From Rhea pennata (taxonomy: Eukaryota > Chordata > Aves > Rheiformes > Rheidae), in the NCBI RefSeq assembly GCF_028389875.1, contig NC_084664.1, positions 62,450,703-62,514,702 on the forward strand: a DNA stretch of 64,000 nt, in the 5' to 3' direction. A program made the translations under genes and the position numbers. The notes under the pieces are model-generated. The model was given only the letters and a program-made list of their open reading frames with translations. It made no database searches and was not told where the DNA came from. This document shows, one piece after another, positions 24,021 to 35,984 of the stretch; positions within the stretch are counted from its first letter, which is position 1; each line of letters opens with the position of its first letter.

Positions 24021-26053
24021 CATGGCGCAGCAAAACTGTGCACTAGCTATGCATGCACTCAGCTAAGGTCAGCTAGAAGACACTCTTGAGCAACTCCCTG
24101 GCAACCCCAAAGACCACCAAAGATCCCCACAGAAGACCCCCCAAGACCCACCAAGCACATGCACAATCACAGTACTATAATTTGTCCCAGGAAATGGGAT
24201 GAATACTTCAAGTAGTCCCACAAAATATGTGTAAGATAGGGTGCTAAAAACTTTGCTTAGAGCGACATGCAGCACGTACTTGAGGAGGAACAAACCCCCC
24301 TGCATCCAGCACTGCAATGAAGAATACCTGCTTTCTGAAACTTCAGATTAAGTTTTAGGGGGTTTTATTCTGAGCCAGATTTTACACCCACCCCCGTGCT
24401 GCATGCCTGCTGCTACGGAAGGAGGTGCAGGCCTTTGGCTCCACTGCTTTTGGGCTTCCCTGCAGTCTCTCAAAGCAATGGCACTTGCCGAGAGGGTTTC
24501 CTTGGCCCACTTGGCAGGGCTTGTCCACATGGTCTTGCTGGGTTTGTGACAGACCCATTCCCCATGTGTGCTAAATTGCCTTGTCCTCGTTTTGAAGTGC
24601 TCTTGCAAGGCCTCTGTCCCCCAAACTCATAATCCTTTGCAGAGACCAGAACACAAGCAGTATCACTTACGGCAGCACTACAGGAGGCACCAGGTGGCTC
24701 CAGCACACACAACACCAACCCTCACCAGCAGACGCTCTGCACACCACCGTGGAACAAGGCTTTTTATAGTCTCTCTTACTTCTTCCAGAAGATTCTTGGC
24801 CAATCACAGCTCACAGTCAGCAACTTCTCCTTCTACAGAAGGCTGCACACCCACCACAGCCCATCTCAGCGGTCCGAGCTGGTTTAAACTGGAAACTCTG
24901 GTTGCTGCTTGCAGCTTCCCCACAAAGGGAAAGTGCCAGGGAAGGGAAGAAACATCCTGGACCTACAAGGCTCGAGACTGCCTCTTCAGTCCCGAAAGGG
25001 GGAACAAAACCTTCAAAGGCATCCCATTGCCTGTATGTACGCCCAAAGAGCCTCACGACCGACCGCGATCTGACACTGCCTCTCTGGGCCCCGATTATGG
25101 GGAAGTTAACGAGGAGAAACAAGCTTGGGTCCCCTGCGGACAGAAGGAGGCTCGTCCCCACGTGGGCTGTGTTGTGGCAGCTCTGTGCCGCGAGCCACTC
25201 GCGTACGCACCAGCTCGACAGCTGAGAGAGACGCTCGGGTGGGGCTTCACGAAGGGCACCCTCCCCGTCTTCGGGACCAGAGGCACGAGAAGACAACCCC
25301 TCCTGTCCAGGGGCGAGCGCCGCGTCTCAGCAGAACGTTACAGCCCAAAAGGAGGACGAGCGGTCTGCGCGCTCAGTTGTTGAAAGCACCCGTGACGCCA
25401 AGGCACCTGGCACAGCAGCCGTGCTATAAGCAAGGCCCTTGGTGAGGGCAGCTCCCAAGTGCTGTCAGGAGACTTTTCCGCTGGCATCCTAGGGAGCGTG
25501 AGGGGTCAGGAAGGGCCTTAAGGATGGGGAGCCAGGAGCCAAATGCAGGGCCAGGGCATCACAGCAACAGCCCTGTCCCACAGCACCCAAGCAGGCCAAG
25601 CAGGACGTGGCCAGCTCCAGGAAGGGTGCGGAGCATCAGGCAAGAGCAGGCTGTTGAGGCAGGTCCAAGAACAAGGCGCAGCAGCAGGCCAGGGTCAGGC
25701 CCAAGGCGCCAGGGCAGCGCCAGGCCCAGGCCCAGCGGAAGAAGGGTCAGTCCCCTGGTCAGGCTCTGGATCACCAAGGCCCTTGGCCAGGTGGTGAGAT
25801 CGTAAGGTAGGCCTCTTAGTGCACTTGGGCCCATTAGCAGAGGGGCTGCTGGGCTCTTGCTAGTGATTGACATGGCAAGAGTGCTGCATTCAGTCTCTGG
25901 CGGCTGAAAGCCGGCTCTCCCGCTGAGAGCGAGCCAGTTGGCACAGGCCAAGAACTCAAAGGGAGACCCGCTCTCCAGAGCCCAGGAGACACAGGGGCAT
26001 GTGCCTCCCAAGGAACTACTTAGATGTGGTCCTAGCTGCAAGCTGGCTGGCTT
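24021..26053. other. Spacer between SUN3 units A and B; no gene supported
   Basis: The sequence is moderately GC-rich and not duplicated elsewhere in the window. A 271-residue plus-strand open frame (24568-25383) looks like chance: no motif, arginine/proline/serine-rich composition, no homology I recognise. A purine-rich, CCAGG-rich irregular repeat lies at about 25540-25760. The right edge is the junction with duplication unit B at the shared TGTTGGAAG. Confidence 0.5.
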
Positions 26054-26554
26054 GTTGGAAGTAGTAGGCAGACAACAGGGAAATCGGTCTTCTCAAACTT
26101 TGTACCGCCTATACCTCTGTTTGAGAGCCTCCACGTTTCTGGTCTGCGTCCTAACATGGAAAGGGTAGCAATCATGGGGAGCACTGCTGGGAGGCCGGAC
26201 TTGTCGAGGGTAGATCAGCTGTCACGACATCAGACCACCTCAAGCACTTTAGACCTGATGCCGTGCAGAGAGAGCTCAGGCGGATATTTCCTGGAGAGGA
26301 GGTCGTGGTGTGTCCCAACAGTTTCCAGGGCAGCCTGTGCTCTGCTGAGCACCTTTATTCTCCCCCGCAGGCCTCCATCCTTCAGTATGATGTGGGGGTC
26401 TGTGGAAGTCCGCGTATGAGTGATGTGCGACTTGGGGTCAAGACAGAAGGGTACTGGCAAAAGGCCTGGGTGTCTTCAGTATGCAAAGCTTCCCTGGAGC
26501 CTGAAGGCAACTGCTCCCCTCACTCGGCTGTAGCTGACTAGGGGATAATGCCCA

Positions 26555-26577
26555 CGACCGATCTCACCTCGGATCTG
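26555..26577. repeat. Short direct repeat, left copy, flanking the orphan exon block
   Basis: The motif GACCGATCTC-CCT-GGATCTG also occurs at 27178-27199, on the other side of the orphan SUN3 exons. It occurs only once, at 14913-14935, in unit A, exactly where the orphan block is absent. Confidence 0.8.
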
Positions 26578-26578
26578 T

Positions 26579-27177
26579 GCAGAGGTGCTGTCCAGGATAG
26601 AGCAGTTTGGAGGGGAAGTATACTTTATTCAGGACAGCCTGTTCTTTCCAGCAGAATGCGAGGCAGACTCCTCCTTGCTGGGTACTGCATCACCGTGGAC
26701 CCTGAATCGATACACACAGTGTATTCCAGGTGGCCCCAGTTGCTCAGCACCTTCAGCTTCACATACTGCAGGGAGTCAGAGCGCTCGTTCTGAAAGGAGA
26801 AGAAAGGCACCGTCTTTTCCTCTCCATCCTTCAGCTACTTAGAACTTCCCCCCAGCCAGCTACACCTCTCCTCCACCTCCTCCTCTCCTTCACTTCTCAT
26901 GCCTCTTCCTCTGCATACCTTCAGCTGGAAAGCCTGAAAGGGATGTTCTGCAGCCATGTAGGTGAACTCTCCTAGGAACAGCCCCTGCTCCTCATTTTCT
27001 GCCTTCATCCCCTACGGAAAGGAAAGGAGTGTCATGCAAACGGAGTGACTCACAAAAATGTGATTCTTCTCCAGGCTTGGAGGCACTTGTAGGTCTGAGA
27101 GAACCCTCCCAGCACTGCGGGACCTGTAGTCACTTGCGTGCTGCCGCCCTCCAGTGTTTAGAAATGCCCTTACCAAT
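26579..27177 (-). pseudogene. Orphan duplicate of the last two SUN3 exons
   Basis: About 600 bases match SUN3 at roughly 16573-17165. The penultimate exon equivalent is 26919-27011 (93 bases, frame kept). The terminal exon equivalent is 26629-26789, 161 bases instead of 162: one base is lost near 26717, which shifts the frame after NWGHLEY. The remaining seven exons are missing on the 5' side, where sequence switches to SUN3 3' flank, so it cannot encode a SUN domain alone. The piece is flanked by 22-23-base direct repeats. Confidence 0.85.
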
Positions 27178-27199
27178 GACCGATCTCGCCTCAGATCTG
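27178..27199. repeat. Short direct repeat, right copy, flanking the orphan exon block
   Basis: This is the partner of 26555-26577, with a few mismatches. Recombination between the two would remove the orphan exons and leave the arrangement seen at 14913-14935. Confidence 0.8.
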
Positions 27200-28894
27200 C
27201 ACTGTCCCTACGGGCTCCTGTGGGCCTGAGCAGGACTAGCCAAGAGCCATCTGCCACAGAGGGGTGCAGGCAGCTTGCTGAAGTGTGGGGAAGTAACAGT
27301 CCCACCCGGGCCAGGCAGGAAGAGCTGGCTGGGAAACGGGAAAAGCCCCTCTTCGAGGAGGGAGACAAAAGCAAGGAGCAAAAGGAACGGACCAGTCCCT
27401 CTGGCCCGAGAGGCAGAGGTGCGTTGGTGCAAGCTCTGTCGGAGCACGGAAGGGGTCCTGGGGATTATTAACTTCTTAGCCAAGCTCCCGCTCTCGTCAC
27501 TGGGGCGAGGCACTGGGAAAATGGCATGTCCTTGCACGAGCCCAAGGCCAAAGAGAACTGCTCGGCTCGCCAGTGGCTGTTGTTTGATCTGGCCAGAGCT
27601 GTAGAAGCTGCGGGGCAAGGACAAGAGCCGAGTTTACAAGGTGCACAAAACAACTCAGGTCGAGCTCCTAAGGAGGCCCCAGCACCATGGGGTGGTGCCT
27701 GGCTGCAGTGCTGTGCCTGGCCAAAGGCTTAGTGTAGAGAGAAGCAGCAGCCTTGAGTCAGACTGGCTGGGACCTGGAGTCGAGGGGCAGGGGTATTTGG
27801 GAACGAGAGGGTGAGGAACACCCTCCAATGCAAGAGGCCACACAGCTGAAGGAGGTAGCTGTGGTGAGTGGGGAACAGGACCTGCAGAGGGAGGAAGCAG
27901 AGTGCGTAGTTTCGGGCACAAGACATCATGGTGGGAAAGGGGATACGGCCAGAAAGGAGGAGGTCTGGAAGAACCAAGGGGGAGCATGGTGGAGAAAAGC
28001 CTTCTGGGAAGAGGGGAGGGAATGAGAAGAGGTGGGAAAACACCAGCTGCTTCTGCCACAGCGGAAAATCTATGCCCGTCCCGCACAAACTCCCAGGACT
28101 CGGAGTCCCGAGCCCTAGTAACACCTACGTACGCCACACTGGCCCAGGGAAAAGGGGTACTCGGAGGTACCCCTCCAAGGGGACTTGTACACTACAAGGG
28201 GCATGGAACTGAAAACTCCTCTGTTGATACACACAGGATCGGAAGCCAGCTGCTTAGGTTGTCAGGGGCCCCTACTGTCGGGAAAATCAGCCCAACACGC
28301 CGAACAAATCGTAGGAGGTGAGCCCGGACAGAGATCCCATCTTTCAAGCCCTGAACCCGCACACTAAAGGGCCTGGAGGGGTTTCCAAGGTCTGCTGAAG
28401 AGGGTGCAGGGTGGGCATTGACAGAAGAGGCAAAAATCTAGGGGAAGAGCCCATGCACCCTGTCTGTAAAAGCCACGCGGCGGAGCGGGTGCAGAGCGAC
28501 ACGAGGAGAGTGCTCGCCTGCGTGTAGTGAGAGGCTCCTCCTGCAGCCAACGTGCACCAAGCCACGCAGGCCATAAGGAAGCAGGGAGAGCAGTGGCTTG
28601 CTGTAATGCCCTGGCAAAGCGCTGCTTTGCTCTCCCTCTGTCCTCCAAGTCAGAAATGACTTGTGCCCTTACGCTGAGAGGAAAGCTCTCTTGGTTTCCC
28701 CGCTTCCCTCACTGGTTTCCTCATTCTCCAGCAACAGCCCACCGCTGTGCAAGTCGAATGCTCAAAGGACTGGGGAACACCTAGCCAGTTCTGCGGGTGA
28801 CACCTTAATGATGGGAACGGGTCGATGAGTGCCAAGAACAATCTAAGGAGGTGCTGTCCAGGATAGGGCAGTTTGGAGGGGAAGTATACTTTAT

Positions 28895-31800
28895 TCAGGA
28901 CAGCCTGTTCTTTCCAGCAGAATACCAGGCAGACTCCTCTTCGCTGGGTACTGCATCACCGTGGACCCTGAATCGATACACACACGTGTATTCCGGGTGG
29001 CCCCAGTTGCTCAGCACCTTCAGCTTCACATACTGCAGGGAGTCAGAGCACTCGTTCTGAAAGGAGAAGAAAGGCACCGTCTTTTCCTCTCCATCCTTCA
29101 GCTACTTAGAGCTTCCCCCCCAGCCAGCTACACCTCTCCTCCACCTCCTCCTCTCCTCCACTTCTCATGCCTCTTCCTCTGCATACCTTCAGCTGGAAAG
29201 TCTGAAAGGGATGTTCTGCAGCCATGTAGGTGAACTCTCCTAGGAACAGCCCCTGCTCCTCATTTTCTGCCTTCATCCCCTACGGAAAGGAAAGGAGTGT
29301 CATGCAAACGGAGTGGCTCACAAGAATGTGATTCTTCTCCAGGCTTGAAGGAAGTTGTAGGTCTGAGACAATCCTCCCAGCACTGCGGGACCTGTAGTCA
29401 CTCACGTGCTGCCGCCCTCCAGTGCTTAGAAATGCCCTTTCCAACAGCCCTGACTCTACAGCAACCACTTACATAGACAGCAAAGTCCCTTGGGGCACTG
29501 GAGATGTTTTCCCCAGGTGATGCTCTCACGGAAATATGTTCCAGAGTTACAGCGTGGGGAAAGATTGCTTTAGGCAGCCTGATGAAGACATGACCCTGGC
29601 TCCCGGGGAAAGACCAGCAGTTTCCCGGATGATTTTTGGGCTGAAAGAAGAGGAGTGCACACTGGTCATGTGGCAAAGGGAAGCTCGCAGCAGTGGATTT
29701 GGTTCCCCCCGACCTTGGTTGCTCTCTGCTTCTTGGTGTCCCTACCTCCAGGATAACCTCGGGAGACTTCATGGCGTGCAGCAATGGGAGCCCAGCCCAG
29801 AAGAGTATTCCTCTGGTGCTGGGGCCCTGTGTCTGGGCCTTGGCTATCTTGCAGGATTGTAAAGAACTGAGGTAAGCAACAAGCCATTCAAAAATCACCA
29901 AGGAGGGATTCCTTGAGGGCAAGAGGACTAAGAAGATAAGATAAGCAGACCCCTGTATTCACTGACAGGATATGCATCCAGAAGAGGAGTCAACCCAGCA
30001 GATAAGCAGATGCCTGTAAATCACTCTCAGAATGTGCACCCAGAAGGGGAGTCAACACAACAGCCAATTAGAAACTGAGCAGATGCGCTTGGACAATATT
30101 AGACAACCAATAGAAATGCTTTGCGAGGCGCGTTGATACATGAGCTTGTTAGAAAAGATATATAAATTAGGTAGGCAAAGGAATAAAGTTGGATTGAACT
30201 TGCATCACATTGATGTGTGTGTGTTCCTTCCCGTGCTTGCCAAGGATGGGCTGCGGCACTCTGGTGTTGCGGAAGGAGGCAGAAGTCTTGGAATGGATGA
30301 CGGTAGCCCCTGAAACATGAATGCACCAGTCAAGTACTGTCTTGCCTGGAGGACTGCATCTGCTTAGAAGGCTGCGATCTCTCCGGAGCATCTCAGGAAC
30401 CACATCGGCCTGCAGAGCTGTCCTCAAGCAAGCAACAGGCACACTCCCCTCGGACAGTTACTTCACTTCCGGACATGGATGAACTCTGGGGAGACTCAGA
30501 AGAACAGGGTTTCTTGAGCAGCCATCTTGTATGTGAACAGCCGCAGCCCTGGTACCGGCCTCCTTTGCCTCCACGGTTACTTGCTTAGATTCCCTTTAAT
30601 GCTCCCCGAGGAGCAATCAAGGGGTGCAGACATAGCTGTGTCCTCACGGACACTGCCACCGCGATGCCCGTTCCCAGTGCACGGTCAGCTGGGAAAATGC
30701 CCCTAAGTATTCCCAGATCTCCAGCAGTGACAGTCCCCTCTGTCTTCCCTGCAGGAGCCCCCTGCAACACCCAGCAGCGACTCATTCGGCTGTGCTAAGG
30801 GGCCGTGGAAGATGAAAGCTAACAGGCCCAAGCATAGGCAGCAGGCCTCCTGCCTTGGTTGTTCCCGCGCTGTAGCCGCACCTAATGATTTGCGGGCAAA
30901 ATCCGGCAACTGGACCTGGTTATATTCCAGCTTCTCCAAGGCTTCATCGATTATCTTTTGAACATCCTGGGAAGGAACCCAAAACAAAGCAGCTCTTAGA
31001 GGCAAACAGGCACATCCCAGCTCCCCTCTGGGCCAGGCAAAGTCATCTTGGGCGTTGCACTCTGGCCTAAGCAGCTTGCAAATTCCCTGAAAAGCTCCCA
31101 GGATTGCTTGGCTCTGAACAACCAGGATCAGAAGAGCAGAGCACCGGAGTGAGGAGCCCCAAAAGCTGAAGCTATGGGAACGCGTTTCCTCCTCTTTCAG
31201 CTCACAAGTGGAGGGCAGCAGCAGCAACCTCTCTCTGGCTCACCACTAGTTTGCTTGTAGGAGCCACTCCTGGAGCTGAAGGACAGTTTTTGTAGGGCAG
31301 AGCATTTGTGCTGACAGGGCCAGCACAGGGGCCGTAGGCGGCCGACAAAATGGCTGAGGAGAGAGCCTTTATTCGCCCACAGGGCTTATGACCCAGGCCC
31401 TTTGGTTCCTGACAGGATTCCCTCGAGCACGACAGCAGGGAACCTGGCTGTAACAGCACGTTTCCCCTGCATCGGCAAAGCCCACATGAACCCAAGGTTC
31501 CCAGGCACAATTCTGAGGGCTGGGTTCCAAGTTCTCCCAGAGAACTGGCTGCCGCATCAGCAGCCGGTGTAAATACGGGCTGCAGATACTGCCCTGCCAG
31601 TTCCTACCAGACATGATAGCTAGACCGAGAGGAAGATGAGATGGAGACAAGTGGAATTCCCTTTGTGGCCCTCTATTGCCATGCGAGTAGAGAGGAGCCA
31701 CGGAAGAAGGAACTGCGGAGACCCACCATACCTGTGGCAGCAGCACAGGGCTTTTTGTTTGCTCTGGTGGGGACCTCTACTGGGGTATGTGCCGGGATGA

Positions 31801-34502
31801 GGAAAAACGCCTCTGAGGAGAGCCTTCTGCAATGGCCTCTTACCGCTCCTGTCATGCCCGGCAGCTCCATCAGCTTCACCGCCTCGCTGAGAGCACGCCG
31901 GGCAATGTCCTTTGTGCTCCACCTCAGAGCATGGAGGACTTCCTGGAGCTCACGTAGCTGTCCTTGGAGGCTCTGGATTTCGTCATCTGTGGCTCCTAAT
32001 GCCTCCTCTGCTTGCCTAGGAAGAGCATGCCACACAGACCACTGATCATGCGCGCCGGTGCCATGCCAGGGTAACAGGAGAGAGGTAACAAACCTCCCTC
32101 GGGGTGACTGGGCGCATCAAGGGGCCGGGAGCCTTATTTCTCTGTTTCACATGGAGACTCCCATGTGTCTGAAGAGCCTGTGGCAAGGGAACTGCCTCCC
32201 TGCTGCATGACCACCTTTGGGGGAACTGCTGAACGTCTGCCCAAGTTCCCAAAGCCAAAAACAAGACTCTGGCAAAAATCTTAAGGGTCAGCAGACCATC
32301 AAATCCATGTAGCCACTCTCCTGTAGTTCATTGAAGGCTGCTGCTTACTAGCAACTCCCCTGTTTCTCTGCCTCTTTCTTGGCTTTTTATTCCTTTTCCT
32401 TCTCTGGCTTAGCGATCCACCAGTGATGATGAGCTGGCTAAGGGAGACAGCAGGTGAGAGCTCTGCAGCATCAGTGACAGCCTTTTATCCTGGCCGACTT
32501 CCCTGTGCTTGGTTTGCAGTTATCTCTGCCTTCAGGCTGTTTCTTTCACCGTTCTGCTCCCTCACCTCCTGGCTCCGTTTCCTCGGTTTAGCTACCCTCT
32601 TCCGCCTTCCCCCTGGGCCCCCAAGGGCCCCCCACCCTTTGCTCTACAAATACATTCTGTCCTCCCTCTCTGCTCATAGTCATGCCTCTGCCCTCACAGC
32701 CTGCCCAGCTCAAAGGGTCTTCACAGGCAAGTGCTGTGACACTGCCCCGAGCCTCCGAGGAGGAGCCGTTTGGCTTGGCCTCTCCTCTGCCTTGATGGGA
32801 AACAGTGCTGCAAAGGCTGTGTGCCCCAGCCCTGCACTGGGAAGCAACCAGGCAGGTCTGCCAGCAGCTACGCCCAAGCGTGGAGCCAGAGAAGCAGCTG
32901 CAGGAGGAACACTACCCTCTGGCCCTTCTCAAGCAGCACCAAGGGGGAGCTTCCAACAGCCCAGCCCTAGCTAAGGGGCTCCCGGAGGGCTTCCTCCAGA
33001 CCTCAAAGAGATACAGCTGCCCTCTAGGGAGAACAGGAAGGGGGAAAGGCAGATAGGGCGTTGGGACGAGCTTTGGGAATTGTCTCGCGTGATGCTTGTG
33101 TGAGGCGGGACTGGAGCTCCTCCAAAGCATCATCTAATCAAGAGGAAATCCTTTTTACCTCTGTGTCTTCACCTGCACGCCAGACAGAGCAGTCTCCTCC
33201 TGTAGGGACAGGTAAGGGAACACTCAGTCCAAACACTAACAACCTGCTGCAGAAGTGAAGGAATGGCCTTTACGGCAATGGGAAGCAAACAGGCCCAGAC
33301 ATCATGCCGCCGGGGACTCAGCTGCTGCACTGCCAGGCACTGGGAAACTATCACGGGAGACTGCCAGGCAAGACAACGTAATTCACCCTGGCTAGTGTGG
33401 TATTCAAGAAGCATCTAGTCTTTGAAATCTCCCCCAATTCCACAGAGCAATTCTTAAAAACCCCTTCTACTATGAACCTGCTGAATGAGGCTCGCAAGCG
33501 TGCACACACACACAGACACACACAGAGTTTTAGTGGTTGCTAGGTTGAACAGTTGGGCAAAGAATGAGCCAGACCAACAGACTCGAGATTTCAAAAGCAA
33601 CACAGTACTTTGCAGAAACTTACAGACCCACAGATGCGTAACTGTGGTCCAGTTCTAGCTATGCACTACATAATGAGTTTCACATAAAGGCTCCTTGCTG
33701 CTGCTGTGCTTGTCCGGATGCCCTCTTCATCAAGCAGCCCCACGTGGTAAAGACCTGTTAGTCACAAACCAAACCTCTCTGAACACTTTGGACTCACGCA
33801 TGCCAGAAGAGCTGTGTGCAAGCAGGGCTGCAGTCCTTGAGGCATGCTGACGCCCAGCTTAGGTTACAAAGCTTGGAGTGAGTTGGTGCGCCAGCAAAAG
33901 ACAGGCTGCAAGCACTTCTGAGGCTGGGGACTACTTGGGAAGGGCTACAAGCCAAGCCTGGGGATCTCCTGGGCTTTCTGAATCCCTCAGGAAACCTTAA
34001 CCAGCTGCCTCCCTCCACAGGGCTGCCTACTCCACTCCGAGGGTCGGGCACAGATGCCACCATTGTGCCTCCTCGCCTCTTCTCAGGAACAGGTCATGAT
34101 GGAAGAGAGGCCTCGGAAGCGATGAAGATTCCTTCCCCAGGACGCGCTCCTTTCTGCTGAAGGAAGCTTCTCCACTTCCTGGGGCAAGCAGGCCAGCCAC
34201 TGCCTCTTCGCAGGCTTAGCAGAACTGGCTTCTGCTCCAGGAAGGAGGAAGTCATCCTGTCCCCACCCACGCCCCCTCCGCCTGCCAGGCTCTGAACCCT
34301 GGAAGCGTGGCACCCCTCTCTCAGGGACTTCCGGCTCCTAGTTGGGCTCCTCTGGCCACAGCCATCTACCTGCACCCAGGCAGAAGGAAGCACTGGCTCT
34401 CTCGCAAAGGACCACCGTTACTTGCGGGCTCTACACACACTCACCAAAAAGGGAGAAAAAAAGAGCAAGCAGCACCAGAAACATCGTCCTCTGAGCCTTC
34501 AT
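28895..34502 (-). pseudogene. SUN3: SUN3 copy B, recently duplicated and disrupted
   Basis: Exon equivalents, minus, 5' to 3': 34445-34506, 33719-33754 plus part of the preceding 30 bases (truncated), 33159-33199, 31844-32015, 30882-30966, 29746-30309 (interrupted), 29473-29640, 29187-29279, 28895-29056. Seven exons keep the lengths of copy A exactly. Two lesions break the gene. A 442-base LTR lies inside the 116-base exon that encodes the start of the SUN domain. A 200-base deletion removes the last 36 bases and the donor of the exon after the membrane anchor. Skipping that exon would not restore phase, because the neighbours are phase 1 and phase 0. Substitutions such as KSSG to KSLG and SMRVSPG to SVRASPG are also seen. 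The copy A promoter-like CpG region is missing. A truncated transcript remains possible, but not a SUN protein of normal design. Confidence 0.88.
29817..30258. mobile_element. Solo LTR of an avian endogenous retrovirus inside a SUN3 copy B exon
   Basis: This 442-base insertion starts TG and ends CA and is flanked by a perfect 6-base target-site duplication, CTCTGG (29811-29816 and 30259-30264). Copy A carries the uninterrupted site at about 17535-17540. Internal signals fit a plus-orientation LTR: a TATA-like ATATATAAATT near 30158 and AATAAA near 30182, followed by a T/G-rich stretch. A 6-base duplication is typical of class II (alpha/beta-like) avian retroviruses; the exact family was not determined. 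No internal viral region remains. It is younger than the A/B duplication. Confidence 0.9.
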
Positions 34503-35261
34503 CTGCCTGTGGAGGAGCACAGAGGAAAAGCAGGGTGAGGCTGGCTGCAGCTGTGCAGGTCCCCAGCAGCCTCCAGAGCAGCAGTAACGACTGCAGCTCT
34601 TGCACCTGGCGTGACTGCCTTGGGAAGTGGCCTGCTCCTGCATGCTGCCTGGGGCCAGTGGACAAGTTCTCCCCCACTGTGGGTGGGGCAGTGGGCTATT
34701 CAGGAGGGTGAGGACTGGGACTGGGGAGCCAGGCAGGCAGGACTAACTCCAGAATGGGAGAAGCAGCGCCAGCATAGGCTAGGGCCATACCTCCTGCCCA
34801 TGCGAGCAGAGTCGCTTCTCTGCAGACCAAAGGGACATAATCCACACCTGTTCCTGCTGCCCACCATCCAGTCATACTTGTGTCAATTTACATCTACCTT
34901 CACTCTCAAGAAAGGACTCTCCCTCCGCTTTACCTTCCGATAGTGCCCAAAACATGCATCACGAAGTGCTGAGGACACATTACACACGACCAGACCAAAT
35001 TTGACATGAGGCTGAAAGCTCCTGAAAAACAGTCAAGATGGAGAAAGTCCCGTCAGCTCATGTGTAGTTCTAGGTTAGGGCTTCTACTCGCCCTCTGTGT
35101 ATTGGCAGAGGGCAGGAGGCAGGCGCCTGTTTTGCTCCCTTGCTCCTGCTGCTGTCAGTTGCTCTGCAGCTGCAGGCAGGACAGGGGAAGGGAAATTAAC
35201 TCCCTTCAGTCCAAAAATCCTTTCTTCCTAAGGTCGTTCCTCAGAACAGCCATGTACATTG

Positions 35262-35345
35262 GGCAGTTCTTCGCCAGGGCCTTGGCCGCATGCTGGTGGC
35301 AGCAGCTCCTTTCTTGTAGCCTGGGAAAGGAATGGTGCCGCAAGA
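35262..35345. repeat. Diverged match to the SUN3 copy A 5' region
   Basis: The stretch from ACATTGGGCAGTT through CAGCAGCTCCTTTCTTGTAG to GGAA-GG-ATGG-GC-GCA matches 23945-24025 with many mismatches. This is clearly more divergent than the rest of the A/B alignment. It may belong to an older generation of the locus than unit B itself. Confidence 0.65.
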
Positions 35346-35984
35346 GAATGGCTGGGTGTACACGCTAGCTTCTGGTTACTGCTCTGGGCTCTTGACAGCA
35401 AAAGACAGGGGACATGTTTAGAGGAAAGGAAAGGAGCATCTGTCTCTCTAGTGTTTTTTGATACCTTATGGTATCTCTAGGGACTGGAATCATCCCCCTG
35501 TTTCCTTTTAGAAAAAAGGAAGGTTTTATTCCCCAACCCCCCCCCCCACCGTGACTGACGATTCATGGAGTCAGCAAAAGAGTTTTTGTGACATGCCAAC
35601 AGAGTCTGGTAAATAAATTTCAGGCAGGTCAGCAGTGCTGCCTGCCAGTGCCCACCTGTGCTCACTAAGAACTGCCGATCACTCACACCTCAGTCCTCTC
35701 GGGGCCCCATTCCTGTTTACTTTCACGATAATATCCACAGTCTTCACAAGGACTCCTAAGGCAAACTCTGTCTGACCAAGTTGGCCTGGTAGGACCTACT
35801 CAGCACTGAGGACCTGAGGAAGTTTTGCAGATGAAATACTCCTCAGTAGGGAGACACAAGAGGCAAGTAGGTACCTGTAAAAGCAATGCAAAACAAGCAA
35901 GCTTTGAGGAAGAGAGGCAAGAGTAAGCAGAACACCCAACACTGGATTACATTCCCCCTCACCATGCCTGCTGTCTGTTTCTTT
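35346..35984. other. Unassigned sequence between SUN3 copy B and the old SUN3 relic
   Basis: No gene or recognised repeat. A C-homopolymer of about a dozen bases lies at about 35538-35549, beside a purine-rich stretch. Confidence 0.5.

Larger units (their letters stand above)
26054..35240. repeat. Tandem duplication unit B, containing pseudogenised SUN3
   Basis: This is a copy of 14409-22712 in the same orientation. Order relative to A: block equal to 14409-14935, then an extra piece resembling 16565-17165 (orphan exons), then a block equal to 14935 onward with a solo LTR and a 200-base deletion. Homology at full strength ends near 35240. After a short gap, 35262-35345 matches A at 23945-24025 much less well. 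Confidence 0.9.

Noticed and set aside
24568-25383. 271-codon open frame, plus strand, between the SUN3 units
   Set aside because: Low-information composition, no recognised family, no splice context or promoter evidence. It is not part of the duplication, so there is no conservation test in the window.
25540-25760. CCAGG-rich irregular repeat considered as a minisatellite or collagen-like coding repeat
   Set aside because: Units vary in length and spacing, and no stable period or frame could be established.
26557-27199. Orphan SUN3 exons considered as alternative last exons of copy B
   Set aside because: They lie downstream of the copy B terminal exon and the first stop/poly(A) signal, the terminal one has a frameshift, and copy B itself is disrupted.
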